Shown here piece after piece: positions 39,200 to 51,469 of a stretch of 64,000 nt of DNA. The DNA is taken from positions 35,417,794 through 35,481,793 of the forward strand of contig NC_043978.1 of NCBI RefSeq assembly GCF_902148855.1, read 5' to 3'. The notes under the pieces are model-generated. The model did no database searches. It saw nothing but the letters and a program-made list of their open reading frames with translations, and was not told the origin of the DNA. Source of the DNA: Sphaeramia orbicularis (Eukaryota > Chordata > Actinopteri > Kurtiformes > Apogonidae). The position numbers and the translations under genes are program-made. Positions within the stretch are counted from its first letter, which is position 1; each line of letters begins with the position of its first letter.

Positions 39200-40783
39200 A
39201 TGGAGAATTTTCAAGACAAGGCTGTTGATGAATTTTAAGAACACCTATATCTGAATTCACAAGCACGGTCAACAAATTGTACAGTATCATCATGTATTTA
39301 TTCATTTATTACACAAATACAGAACAAATAAATAGATATGGTCATTATACCCATCCCCTTAAGTTGTGTTTAACTACCCTGTTATTACAATTGCCCTTTA
39401 GTGCTGCTAAAAAACTGATTTACATTGAAACTTCTAAAATAGGTCAGTCTTACATTATGTAATACTAAGCAAAGAAAACCGTAGACTTTAGTGTAGGATG
39501 CCAATCAGTGCATCATTTTGGAAACAAAGGAGAAGTTTGAATGTCAAGTCTAGGCGTAAACACAGTGAAATCAGCAGCAGGAAGGTCCATTAAGTATGCA
39601 TCCATTATCCTCATCCATTTCCTGTCTGTGGTCGTGTATGACACAGTCAGAAAAAAAGCAAACACAGTAACGGCCTCCATACAACCTTAATGGAGCAAGC
39701 CCCTGGAGGAGAGTGTAATTATGGCTGCTCCTCAGTTAGCTAGACTGTAATGCACGCTGATGAAACTGCACTCTGACCTTCATTCTCTCATACACAGAGG
39801 GTCTTTTTGGCTAAAGGCTCCATTACAGTAATTTGTTTCACCCCCACTTCCACTTACTTCTCTGACACAGAGGCTATCCATACTTAAATTACACTTCTAA
39901 CACAGCCTGTCAGACTGCCACATTTTTGTGGAGTTGAAACATCAGAGACTAAAAAAAGTTTGGAGTTAAAAATATAATTAAATGACGCTGCATTCCCTAG
40001 AGCCTCACACTTTTGCACCGTTTATAATAAAATTATACGCAAGGACAAGAAAGGCAATACTCATGTCAAACTCATAGCCAAACATAGATTACAAGAGTGA
40101 CTGCACTGCCTGCCAAAAAGAAACAAAGCTTCAGTAATCCTTTTATACTGACTCCTCTGTGCTTCTTCAGTCCACAGCTGACAGCAGTCTGAGCTTGTAC
40201 ATCATCCCAGATGAGCTCATGATGTATCTGTATTTTGTGTGTTGTCTAAAAATAATCACATGGTGACAAGTGCAAAGTGCGCCTAAGATGAGCTTTTGTT
40301 GCCTTACAGAAGTAGGACAAGTGACATAAAAAAATAACTTCAAGCTACTTATTAAGTTGGATGATTTTTTGTATGCAGACACTGTGCAGTTTTGCTCAAG
40401 TACCAACACTGTCTGAAAGCCTTGGCAAATTATACCTAGGTCTACTCTTATACATAAAACTAACACAGTTGTAATTTTTCACATGTAGTATTATGTTTAC
40501 ATTACAGTTTTTTCTAGTTATGCTTTGCTGGTAAGTTTACCATTCGCTATTTAGTTTACAGATACTGATTTTGCAAGAAAGGCAATTCACCTTATCCTGT
40601 TACAGACTGGATAAGTTAATAAGGAGTTGAAATGAGGTCTTCTGGATTATTTTGAATAACAGGTAGCTTTTAACTCATCTTAGATCTTTTCTAAGTTCAG
40701 TAATAAGTCCCTTAAGGCTAAAGCACAAGTCTAACAAAGCTGACTGACCAGGACCTGAAAAGACCTGCGGCACAATCTCACTA

Positions 40784-43700
40784 TCAAGTCTTTTTCTTCT
40801 TCTTTGGTGCAGTGTAGTTAGTGGTGCGATGCTCCATCCTGTCATATTTATCATGGCCTTCCCTGGGGAGATAATGGAGAGTGGATTGATAATTCATCAC
40901 ACTAAATACTTTATATTCATGCTGGTTAACAGTATGGCAGCAGCCTGCCTACAATTTATCTGGGTCATGGTATGCATTCCAAATCAAAGGCATCTTTCTT
41001 GGGCTTTTGAGCTAAGATTTCCATGCAACGCTCTGCCACAACAAGAAGTCCTAGTTGTTTCTTAAAATTAATACATTGGAATGTCAGGCTACCTGAAACA
41101 ACGGTTGCAATACAGGTCTCCCTCACAGGTATAACAGCGAAGGGTGGCATCTTGGTTGCAGATGCAGCACCATGGAAGCTCATCCTCATCACTGTCTACT
41201 GGCTGATGTGTGATGGTAGATGGTGTAACCCTACTTTTGGCTACTGGAGCCTGAATCAACAAGAAATTAACAGAAAAAGGTCTGTTTCAGGTTTATAAAA
41301 GATAAGAACTTTAGAATTATTTTTTTTGCAGATGCTAACTACCACCTTCTTAGAGGTCGCTCTCTTTTCTGTGTTTTTTGGTCCACTGCGTTCTAGTGGT
41401 ATGTTGTAGCCACTGGCCTCATCCAGTGCAGCTTCTTCAGAGAGCTAGAACAAAAATAAGAAGCATAGAAATTACATGACAAATCTCTAAAACACACTTC
41501 AAACACTGAAAAATTATTAAAATGGCAAAATAGCAGCCCCTTGTGGCCACCCCACCTGGTCTAATTAAGTTAACTATGATTTTAACGGTGTAATGCACAC
41601 TTAACTAATTTTCATATGTGTTTAGAATAAAATGCCAGACCTGCTTTATGACTCTCATCACAGCTTCTTCCTCAGTCTCCTCATCACTGTCAGGATGCTG
41701 AAGGTCCCCCATAGTAACTACAATTTACAGAAATATGAATATTTACTCCCTTTTTCCAATGCTGTAAATAAAACCAATCCCATTCCACTGTCTACAAAAT
41801 CTAAATAGTGTTTTGTTAAGAGCTGCATGGTTATACTTTAGGAGCTCACAGAACACTAAAACATGAGTAAAGCACCTTTGTCTGGGTCCTGCCCCTTCAG
41901 CTGGGCCAGCCTCTTTGCCATGTGGAGGATCTGATCCTGGGTGTGGTGCTCCTTCTTAAGCTCTTGCATGGCCTCTTCCAATAGACGGGTCTTTTCAGCC
42001 TCCAGCTGCTTACTGGCCTCCTGGTTCTCTTCCAAATTGTCCTCCAATGTGCCCTCCGCCCCTTTGTTGAGATCATTCATACGACCCTCTACACCTGCAC
42101 AGAAAATAAAAGGATTAAGAATATTGGAGATATCCACACTACCTCAAATAGCTTAATATTCACCTAAGACTATGATGTAACAGCACTATAAATTAACAAT
42201 TGGGTGAAATCAGTGAGAAGAGTAACATCTTACTGCATTCAGGATCTGTTTGCTCGTTGTCAATGGCAACTTCCTCTGTCATCTGAGTAATCAGATCATT
42301 GGCTTGTTCAGTCTGAGTCCTATTGTCAGGAGGCTTGTGCACCTGTACAGATGAGCACGTCAGCACATAATCTTGTAAGTACAAAAATATTTGGGATTCA
42401 GCTCCTTCAAAACAATCATGAATACTTCAGACTTATTAGATTACAAACGATGACTTGGCTCACAGGTGGAGGAGCTTGAGATGGTAGAGGATGGCCCCGT
42501 AGAGCTGCCAGGCGGTCCTCCATCTCTTCTGCAGAAGGCACTGGCTGGCTGGGAGCTTTCAAGGCAGCAAGACGAGACTCCAGCTCCTTGTCAGATGGGA
42601 TAGACTCTGGTGAAAAAGGCAAATGCTTATAAGAAAAACAACAAATGAATTACTATGTAGTTTCTAAATAAGGCTAGTGATATGGTCAAACATTTTATAA
42701 TGCTCTGAAAAACAGTAAACAACTTTGTATTGTTTAAACATATTTATGGTCAGAATAATTCAGAGATGTAGAGGTAGGACATTCAAAACAATTAAAAGAA
42801 TAAAATGTTTCTTCAAAATATAATATTCTACTATATATTATTGAAACGTTATACTTAAAGTCTAAATTTGCAGGAATAAACTTAAGGAATTTTATGTAAC
42901 CTTTTTTGTTTTATTTGACAATGTACACCAAATAATTCTCATATTTCTTACAATTTAAAACAATCCTAGCTGTCAATTTCAAGGAAGATTAAACTTGAAG
43001 ATTAGTGTCTTAACATCATTACAAAAGGTTGCAGTTTTAGGGTCCAGTGTGTGAATGGTTACATTCTGGATCTACTGACAATGAGCAGAAACATGCTGTG
43101 TAAGTCACACAAAATAAAATTACTTCATGAAAAAAAGTATGTTTGGTTTGGGGAAAAAATGCACATTTCAAAATGATTAATCCTTGCGTTTTCCTTGACT
43201 GGCAAGTAGACTAGTCTCAAAATGCAGCATTGTCCTCAATACCTGCATTATGATCTCTTCATTAATTCATACTGGCACAGTATGAATGTCATTGAGATAT
43301 GACATAAAATCATATCTAACTAATTATTATGATTTTATTGCCAAGCCCTACATCCAAGTGCTATCTGATATCAATAAAATAAAATCAGTTTTTATTACTT
43401 GGTGTCGTGTCCTCTTTTAGGTTTTTAAGTCTTTCAGCAATAGCCTGATCTTCTTTACACAGGCCTTTGGTTGGGATAAGGCCTGATTTAGCATTTCTAC
43501 TGCTTCCATGTGCAGAAGGTGGTGCTGACTGTCCCCTCTGTTTGGCCTCAAATGCAGCAACCCGCCTATGAGAAAAAGCATAGTTAAGCAATGACTGTTT
43601 TACATATTGCCAAAGTGCTTTCACTGCTCTTTACAAATCATATTATACCGACTTTTTGTAATTTTCAGGCGGTGACCATCTTCCACTATTATTTGGAGGT

Positions 43701-44044
43701 CCCCCACTGAAAACGAAAAGACGGAATTAAGTCAGACTGCTAATGAGTGAAGCTAACACTTCTGCCTGGTTTAACATTTACCTTGTGAGATTAGTGTGAC
43801 ACTGCCTGCAGACCTTCTGCTGAGTGTTGCCACAGCGAGGCACCACAGCACTAAAAGTCAGGCAGCCAGAGCAGAAGGAGCGGCCACAGTTTTTACACCC
43901 CAGCTGTAAAGACAATGTAAAATCAGTAAAGCTTAAAACATCTGAATGTGAAATAGTAGCTACAGTATAAACACAGGAGCCAGGTCGTACCTCCTTCTTG
44001 AAGAGACTGAACTTTGATGCACAAGAATAACAGCGGTTGTCCAT
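40784..44044 (-). CDS. zfyve19: ZFYVE19 / ANCHR abscission-checkpoint regulator, complete, eleven exons
   Basis: Retains VPS4 at the midbody ring to delay abscission when chromatin bridges persist. It works with CHMP4C and binds PI3P. Exons, 5' to 3' on the minus strand: 44044-43991, 43903-43782, 43706-43653, 43565-43399, 42606-42464, 42342-42234, 42094-41876, 41717-41641, 41444-41346, 41250-41093, 40862-40784. GT-AG junctions close the frame at 426 residues. The N-terminal FYVE-like zinc finger has eight ligands (C5, C8, C21, C24, C29, C32, C50, C53). It lacks the usual RHHCR patch ([10 protein letters not shown] instead), as in mammalian ANCHR. Two MIM1-like VPS4-binding motifs follow: [10 protein letters not shown] (140-149) and [10 protein letters not shown] (160-169). 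A charged coiled coil lies at about 218-288, and a C-terminal B-box-like zinc motif (C376/C379, C387/C390, C396/C399, H404, H412) precedes a lysine-rich tail. Confidence 0.96.
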
Positions 44045-44865
44045 CCCGACACATGAACAAAGTCATAACACATTAGGCTGTTTAGATTATATTACCATAA
44101 ATGAGAATGAAGTACAATAAATTAATGACAACTGGTAAGCTAGCTTTCTATTTTCAGATTTCAACGTTACTAGTCAAAACAGGAACCGTAGCGGAAGACG
44201 TAATGCAACGTGGTTGCGTATTTCCTGTTCATGTCTCCTCCAATCAGCTTTCTTTAAATTATCTCGCGGTCCTCGTTCAAAACACAGAACGGAATATCTC
44301 AACAGCGATTCCTGCTATCAGCTCATGCATCGCAGTGGTTTGGAAAAGCATCAAAATAACCTTATAACCGGTATGAAAAAGGGTGCCTTTTTTGTTAATC
44401 ACTTTTGTTTCCATTGTGTGATTTGCACATACCATGAAAGCCCTGAACGAGGTAAAAAAAAAAAAAAAGCCACTTAAAGCTAATGCTGGCTAACTTCCAT
44501 ATTAGCATGTAGCTCTGCATGTAGCCAGTACAACTTTAGGAGCTAACTGGAAACGTCATATACTCTTGCATTTTAAACCACATGTTATTTGTTGTCACTA
44601 TTTAATATTAAAGTATTTCCTCAGCCATTTCATGTGTTGCTCAGCCTTAGTAGGTTTTAAAGCACGGCAGTATCGTTACTAATGTTACTTGGTTTTTGTT
44701 TCATTGTACACACTCAGACACACGTTTGTACGTTACAATGGTATTAATAATGATGCTTATTTACTACAGTTAACTTTTAGCTATATTATATCTGTAGAAT
44801 CTAAATATAAATGTATACATGTGATTTTTGTGTGTCTGTAGGCACCTTGAGATAAAATCATCACC
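44045..44865. promoter_or_regulatory. Divergent promoter shared by zfyve19 and the bub1b-like gene
   Basis: The two start codons are 822 bp apart, pointing away from each other. Close to zfyve19 lie a CCAATCAG box (44240-44247), an ETS-type core cggaag (44192-44197) and a CRE-like gacgtaa, a combination common in housekeeping and cell-cycle bidirectional promoters. No TATA box is evident. A splice acceptor (tgtgtctgtag, exon from 44842) just before the bub1b-like ATG suggests a noncoding first exon upstream. A candidate donor, accg followed by gtatga, lies near 44369. Confidence 0.55.
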
Positions 44866-47740
44866 ATGGCAGAAGGGGGAGATGTAGAGTGGGAACTATG
44901 CAAAGAAAACATTCAGCCACTGAGGCGGGGAAGACACATATCAGCCTTACAGGAAGCACTCAGTCAGCAGCAGGAAGGAGACAACTCTGCCATCAACCAG
45001 CAGAGACAGTATGGATTTTATAATGTTACTTATGGATGGATGACAGGTTCAATTTTCATATTCACATGATGAAAACAGTATTGTGGTTCTTGCTTTGTAG
45101 GGCATTTGAGTCTGAACTGCGTATGTATGATGGGGATGATCCTCTTGACGTGTGGGATCGGTAAGTTATATATGCAGTTGTTAAAATGCATTTATGGCAC
45201 TTTAAATGTTCAGGATTTAATAGCTAATATACACATCTTCCTGTGTTTTACAGGTATATTAAGTGGACAGAACAGACGTTCCCTCAAGGAGGGAAAGAAA
45301 GCCACCTTTCAACATTGTTGGAAAGAGTCGCGACCAGATTTACAGAAGAAAAGAAATATCACAATGACCCTCGTTATGTTGAGCACTGGATTAAATTTGT
45401 ATGTTTGATGTGTTGTTCTCTAAGTCATTTGCTTCATTGACAAAGTGTTTCAGTTGTTCTGTAACTGTGTCTGTATTTCATAAGGCGATGACCTGCCCAG
45501 AGCCTTTGGACATTTATAGGTACATGCAGGCCCAGGGAATAGGAGCAACTCAGGCTTCTTTCTACATTGCATGGTCTGAAGAATATGAGAATCAAGGTAA
45601 CAGTTGCAAAGCTGACCTGGTCTACCAAGAAGGATTCAAGAAGCATGCTGAGCCAAATGAAAAACTTCAGCAGTTTCACAAGTATGTGTCTAATTTTATA
45701 TAGGCTGAAACAAAATTAAGATAGCATGGAAACAACAGACAAACAATTTTCAGGCTGTGCATTATATTACTGTCACAATTTTCTGTATTATTATTTGTAG
45801 GGCTCTGCAGGCACGTGTGTCCCGGCAGGTGATGATGAATGTGGAAGAGGATGATAGTGATGATGAACCAAAACAACCTGAGAGAATTTCTCTAGTTGAT
45901 CTGAAGCATAGAGGGAAGAAAAAGGCTATTGTCCCTGTGAACAGAACTGGGTCTGCAATCAGAAGTGAGCACATTTGTCTGTCATGAAATATTGAGGTTC
46001 TGCTACCAGTGTTCCAGCACAAAGAAGGGAAGGATTATTGTCAGAGGAGTTGACTAATTTTGATGTTTGGTGTGTTTATGAACAGGTGTTTCTGGAGGCC
46101 TGCAATCACAGGGTACCAGTGTCCTCGGCAATGCTTCAAATAGCCGTTTGGTGATATTTGATGAGAATAAAATTCCCAGCGCTGGTCCCTCAGAGCCTAA
46201 GCTCGAGTCCTGGGGAGCCCCTCCTACTGCAAGAGCAAAAGAAAATGAGCAGAGGCCTGAAAAATGGTGTGATGTCAAGGTATGAAAGAATGTGACCTAT
46301 TAGTATCTTTAAATATATGCATGCTGTCCCAGTGATGTGAAATTGAATTATTATTATTATTATTTTTTTTTTTATGTATGTACCACAGATGCGTCAGAAG
46401 AATAAATATGGACAAACTATTATGGCTCCACCACCTTCTAAACCCACCTTCCAACCATTTGTTGAAGAGTCAGACCAGCCTCCAACAATGTGAGTAGCAA
46501 AATGGGGGAAAAATGCATTTTGGTGTCTTTGTTTATAGATCCTGAATTTTAAAAGCTACAATGCTCTAGTGTTTAGCGTCACAGGGCAAAGAATCCATAA
46601 TTACCTTTCAATGTATTCATTGAAATTATTATATATTTTTCATATGGTCTAGGAGAACACAAGGCTTTTGCATCTACTCTTTTCCCATTTTATTCAGGTT
46701 TTAGAGAATCTACTTTGAGGTGCAGATTTTGTCTAACCACAGGTGTTTTTAGAGAGAGGGGAGGGTAAAATCTGTGATTGACTGCTGTAATTACCAGTCG
46801 CTGATCAGATTCACAACCTGGACGCGATTCAGGTGTCAAATCATGAAATATTTATATTTAGCCATTTGATTTGGTGTGAGAGGAGAGAGCCACTGAGAGG
46901 TGCTCCTGCAGCTTTAATTTACATCATATTTTCAGGTTTGAAAACACCTCCCTTATTGCTTAGATGTACAATACTTTTCTGGCATCATTGTAGAAAAATT
47001 TCATAATTAACCGTCAGCGTGTTGTAAATGAAATGGTCTGAGAGAAACTATACTTCTGCACTGTCTCTCAACACTGTTTACAGGCTGTAGAAATTGTTCT
47101 CTGTGATTATGCTGATCATAGGTGTTTTCAGAGAGATATGGGGTTTAATATGTGATCAACAGCTGTAATCACTGATTTTTTTTTTTTTTTTAACTTCACT
47201 TTCCCATATCAATATGAATTGGTGCCATATATTTATATTCAGTCTTTTGATTTGCACAGAGAAATAGATGTACCTTTTGGTAAATTCTGGTGGATTTTTT
47301 TCCCCTCAATTTTAGCTGTGCAGCTTTAACAAGATAACTATTTCTTTATTTAACTGAAAAAACCCTGTACTGTAAAGACTAGTGAACAGATAAGTCACAA
47401 ATTGCCATACCTATAATTTGAATCATTCTTCAGGACTAATTTCCATTCCTTCAGGACTCCATGTAAGATCAACCCCGCAGTGAACACAGTTTTATCAGCA
47501 CGAAAGCCTTGCCGAGAGGAAACTCCCCTGAAGAGAATACAGGAGCTCCATCAGCACCAGAATGAGTCCGAACCTGGAAAACCACAGGAGGAGAGCATGT
47601 ACTGTAAAGAGCTGCTTCTAAGTGGTGTCACTGAATTTTGCTTTGAGGAACTGCGTGCTGAGCGCTACCATCAAAAGATGGCACAAAAAACTGAGGTCAG
47701 AGGTCAGTCTGATCAAGCCAGTGCCACTGATGTAAAGTAA
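44866..47740 (+). CDS. bub1ba: BubR1 paralog with Mad3 architecture (no kinase domain), eight coding exons
   Basis: Spindle-assembly-checkpoint protein expected to bind Cdc20-APC/C and Bub3. Coding exons: 44866-45008, 45101-45160, 45254-45398, 45485-45681, 45801-45964, 46086-46279, 46389-46489, 47455-47740. GT-AG junctions close the frame at 429 residues. Visible in order: KEN1 (13-15, CKENIQPLRRG), TPR/Mad3-BUB1 homology region (about 45-200, with DPLDVWDRYIKWTEQ), ABBA-like VIFDEN (259-264), KEN2 (288-290), ABBA-like FQPFVE (322-327), MTPCKI (335-340) and GLEBS Bub3-binding motif (EFCFEELRAERY, 395-406). A stop follows 23 residues later, where human BUBR1 (about 1050 residues) continues with the KARD and pseudokinase. 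No kinase exons are seen before pak6. The bub1b-pak6 order is as in human. I infer a teleost bub1b duplicate that lost its C-terminal half. The symbol is by analogy with the short zebrafish copy and is uncertain. Confidence 0.93.
46741..47331 (+). repeat. Two diverged direct repeats in intron 7 of the bub1b-like gene
   Basis: Two segments about 380 bp apart share the same order of words. Copy 1 (about 46741-46915) has aggtgtttttagagaga, tgtgattgactgctgtaat, atatttatatttag and tgcagctttaa. Copy 2 (about 47120-47331) has aggtgttttcagagaga, tgtgatcaacagctgtaat, atatttatattcag and gtgcagctttaa. They are an old tandem duplication, or two fragments of one unidentified repeat. Confidence 0.6.
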
Positions 47741-48389
47741 CACATCTCAACATAGCACTTGTGTTTTCAAAGTGGATTTTAAACTTCATTTTGACAAGAT
47801 TTTACCTATGTATTTTCAAGTTCTTACTGTATTTTTGTTGTACTGCTGTGAGTATTGTCAATAGATTTTTTTTATATATAAAAAAGAATGTTTGATTGGA
47901 AGATGACACGTAACATGGATTGGATGAAGTAAAAATGCAAGGTACCTGCACAGTAATTTCTTACAGCATTCTGAAAACTACGGCACAATGACACTAGAGA
48001 GACATAAACATGTGTCACTGATATAAAAGAAATGCAAAAAAGGCATCACTGTAGTATTTACAGGGGTAGTCAACCATATAAAATGTAATTTTTTTTTTTT
48101 TTGTACATACAAACCACATGTTTTCCACTACTATGACCACCGCTACAAAGATAAACAAAATTCTCTCATTCCCAGTCGAGTAATTAATTTTTCTTGACTA
48201 CATTGTTCCTTAGGACAGCGCTTTTTATGTATGTTCCGTCTTAAATTTATTTGCGTTCTCTAGTATTTCTGTAGCAGATGTTTCAGTTCCACCAGATGTA
48301 GAGAGAAGGCTGCAATGAGGTGAATCAGCTGGGTTTATGTCTCAGCCACTATAAAATACACCATGTACACCCATGTCTCACTGATGTTC

Positions 48390-48395
48390 AATAAA
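48390..48395 (+). promoter_or_regulatory. Polyadenylation signal of the bub1b-like gene
   Basis: An aataaa hexamer 650 bp past the stop, followed by a GT-rich stretch (aaaatgtctggctgatgtct, then gggattg and a T run). It supports a real transcript end here rather than further coding exons to the right. Confidence 0.5.
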
Positions 48396-48419
48396 CGTGT
48401 TAAAAATGTCTGGCTGATG

Positions 48420-51060
48420 TCTAGCGGGATTGTTTTTTTTTTCCTCTGTAGAGAGGGGATTGTGATAATGCACTGTCAGCAGGGGGTGTGCAAGTGGAGG
48501 CATGGATTGTATTTGGATTACTAATGGGATACAAGCAGTTTAATGCTGACTATTATCTATTTGCTAAAAATAAAAATAGTAAGACATGAGGAAATCATCT
48601 GTATTATAGCTATCATTACTAAGTGTCATAATTATTGACACTTATCCTATTGAGGAAATTAAAATCAAAAGAATGAGGTATCCACACAAAAGGCTTGTAT
48701 TGAGTAAATCTTGAATTCAGTGTTAATCATTGTCCAGGAGACATTACCCAGAGGCCCACGGACTAAAGTAGTGGGAGTAAACCCAATCTACTGTGATGAT
48801 GGGATCCACTTCACACACGCGCAGCCAGCAGGGCAGACTTTGATGAATGGCTTGAAGATAGGTGGTTGGTTCATTAGCAAGTGAAATCCACCATTTGCAG
48901 TTGTGGGCAGAGAGGGCCTCAGTTATCCCCAAGAGGCTGCTGTACTGATGTACTGTGGCACGGAGATTGGCTGCTCTAACATATAGTACACATGGACAGA
49001 GCATCAGAGGAAAAGACTTTAATCTCATACCAGAAATATGACACTGTAGATGCCCCCAAACAGTCTATTTTATATTTTGGCTCAGTGCTGACTGGGAGCA
49101 TCTGAAAGTCAGTGATAAATGATAGGCAACATGATGCACTCCCATTATAATAACACAGCATAACCACATCATAATGTATCCTCTATGGCTCGCTGTTTGG
49201 CAGGACTTATTAAAAGCTCATCCCATGAAAGCAAGCAGCCAGTGATAGCGCCTCGGACAGAAAATCCATAGCCCACTCTAACTGCAGTGGTACTAGTGAG
49301 CTACCTTTCTTTAATGCGCTTTAGACAGGCCCTCAGAGAAGAGCTTTTGTCCAGCGCTGTTACTTTGACAGACAAGAACACTCAGACACTCTATGGTCCA
49401 TGTTTTACAGTCAGTGCTCTTAACCTATTTGTGTTTACATGCACCAGTTAACAGCAGCTTCTTCTTCCAAGCCTCTACTTTACCTTGAAGTAAATATTCT
49501 GCCCAAATATCCAAGAGAAATGCACTTGGTTAGGAAAGGAATGAAAAGGAAAGTCTACAATAATGATATTTTTCAAAAATAATCTTACATGTTATATCAC
49601 TCTCCTGAGCAAATGCGAATCGTAATACCTTTTGCTTCTCTGCTATAGAGTGTCACGCTTAACAGAATTAAAAATGAATTTGCACGCCATCTATAAGACC
49701 AGAAATTACATTTGCTTTAGTCCTATAAACTGAGCTCCAGTCACCCACGGTGTAATCCTTACAGACTCATCCCAAATAATAGAATGAATTGAAATGCAAA
49801 CAATTAAGGCAGAATCACCGGTGCACCCTGTGGGCTTTTATTTTAATGACAACACAGTTTAAGACTACTATTGTCATTGTAAAGTTCTTTTTTTAACATT
49901 ACAAGTGAGTTCTCTGCTACTTATAGGAATGCTGAGTGAGTGTTTTCAGCAGATGTTTTAGCTGTGGCATGAAGTTTAACAGTGAATCTGCCAAACGCAC
50001 ATAAAACAACAATTTAAGTCATTGATCTTACATAAATCTTAGTTAAAATCAAAAGGAGTTCACAGTGGAGTCTTATACCCCACACTATGAAATATGCATT
50101 GCTTTTTCTGTGTCGTGAAAGCTATTCCTAGTAAGATTGCATCGTTAACTGACCTTTTGACCCTGTTTTAGCTATCCAGCTCTTTTTCACACTGGTTGAA
50201 CACAGATAGTAGGCGCAAGTGTGAGTACATAAATGGTTTGGCTCAGATACCCAGAACAAACAGGACTATTTTTTGTGATAACCCCCATATTTTGCATGTG
50301 AATACACCTATTATAAAGCATTTTATTGGTACTCGCAGCTTTGAACTCCAAAGAAATCAGAAGTCATGCAAGACAGTAAAATTCAGTCGGCCCTAATAAA
50401 TATCTGTGACAATAATGCTGACAAGTAAGAGCAAAAGAGAGGGAGGGGTCTTGGCTGCTATACCCCCACCAGGAAAATCAGTCATTGTTATGCAGATTGG
50501 TTTAGTCGAGCCTTTTTCACTTCCTGTCAGGAGGAACATCATTATTTAAGCATGTTACAGTGCCTCTGCAAGCATTTCTCATATCAAAACGGCATGTATT
50601 ACATGTATGCCCCAAATCTGGTTGACTCCGTGAGCAATTTCTGCATGACTTGACCCTAATACATTTTCCTGCTTTGTGTCTGGTTTAAGCCGCTGTATAA
50701 ATTATTCAGGAAATGATTGTGGTGAAAAGAGAGGGCAACGTTTCATTCAAGTAATGAGGATGCTGGTTATAAGACGGTTGTAACTTCAGTTGCTTGTGTC
50801 TCTATCCTGAAAGATTTTTGGGTCACAGAGAGTGGGCTCCAAAGAAACAGCAAGGATGAGGTTTGTACCCATTGCAGAAATACCCCCCCCCTTACACTCC
50901 TTGCTACCACAAACCCATGCCACCATCTGCCATCCCTGACCCCGTCATTCATTCCATGGATAATGCATATTAGTGAGCGGCAGCACACCACACTCTGTAA
51001 TGCTACTCATGTTCTCATTCCAGCCACATTACATGTCAAGCAGACATTGGGAGAGGTAGA
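48420..51060. other. Intergenic region between bub1b-like gene and pak6
   Basis: I looked for kinase-domain exons of bub1b on the plus strand and found none: no catalytic or glycine-rich motifs, and only short frames without splice support. Nothing else is recognised. Confidence 0.55.
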
Positions 51061-51145
51061 GGGCGGGCACATGGGTGAAAGGTATCCCAGGTGATGAGGT
51101 GCAGAGGAGCCCTCCTCTCCTTACAGTCACTGGAAACCGGCTTAA

Positions 51146-51161
51146 AACACACACACACATG

Positions 51162-51201
<40 letters not shown>

Positions 51202-51212
51202 TGCACACACAC
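51146..51212 (+). repeat. (CA)n microsatellite
   Basis: An imperfect CA array broken by tg and gc steps. On both strands it creates long meaningless open frames of His-Thr or Cys-Val. Confidence 0.9.
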
Positions 51213-51296
51213 ACTCTAAGGCACAGTTACATGCTGCTATCAATTCTGGGCTTTTGCAAAGACAACCCAATGAGGGAGTGGGAGGAGGCAGAGAAG

Positions 51297-51338
51297 GAGG
51301 GAAGTGATAAAGAGAGAGGAGGAGGAGGAGGAGGAGGA

Positions 51339-51381
<43 letters not shown>

Positions 51382-51415
51382 TGGGAGGGAGGGATGTGTG
51401 TGAGATAGAGAGAGA

Positions 51416-51446
<31 letters not shown>

Positions 51447-51450
51447 AGAA
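51297..51450 (+). repeat. Purine-rich tract with (GGA)n and (GA)n arrays
   Basis: Almost every base of the plus strand is A or G for about 150 bp, apart from a short tgtgtgtga break near 51395. It consists of GGA units followed by two long GA arrays. It lies immediately upstream of the candidate pak6 noncoding first exon, so it may belong to the promoter or the 5' untranslated region. GA arrays bind GAGA-type factors and can form triplex DNA, but a role here is only inferred. Confidence 0.9.
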
Positions 51451-51469
51451 GAGGGAGCAGGGGGGCTTG

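Noticed and set aside
43641-43652. Alternative donor tcg/gtataa for zfyve19 exon 3
   Set aside because: It breaks the frame into exon 4. Using the donor four bases earlier gives [14 protein letters not shown], which matches the family.
45591-45600. Possible splice donor (caag/gtaaca) inside exon 4 of the bub1b-like gene
   Set aside because: Reading straight through keeps the frame and gives KADLVYQEGF, which aligns with the human TPR region. The real donor is at 45681/45682.
47741-51060. Possible lost or unannotated kinase exons of bub1b
   Set aside because: I saw no kinase motifs or plausible exons on the plus strand, and a polyadenylation signal lies at 48390. A highly diverged exon cannot be wholly excluded.
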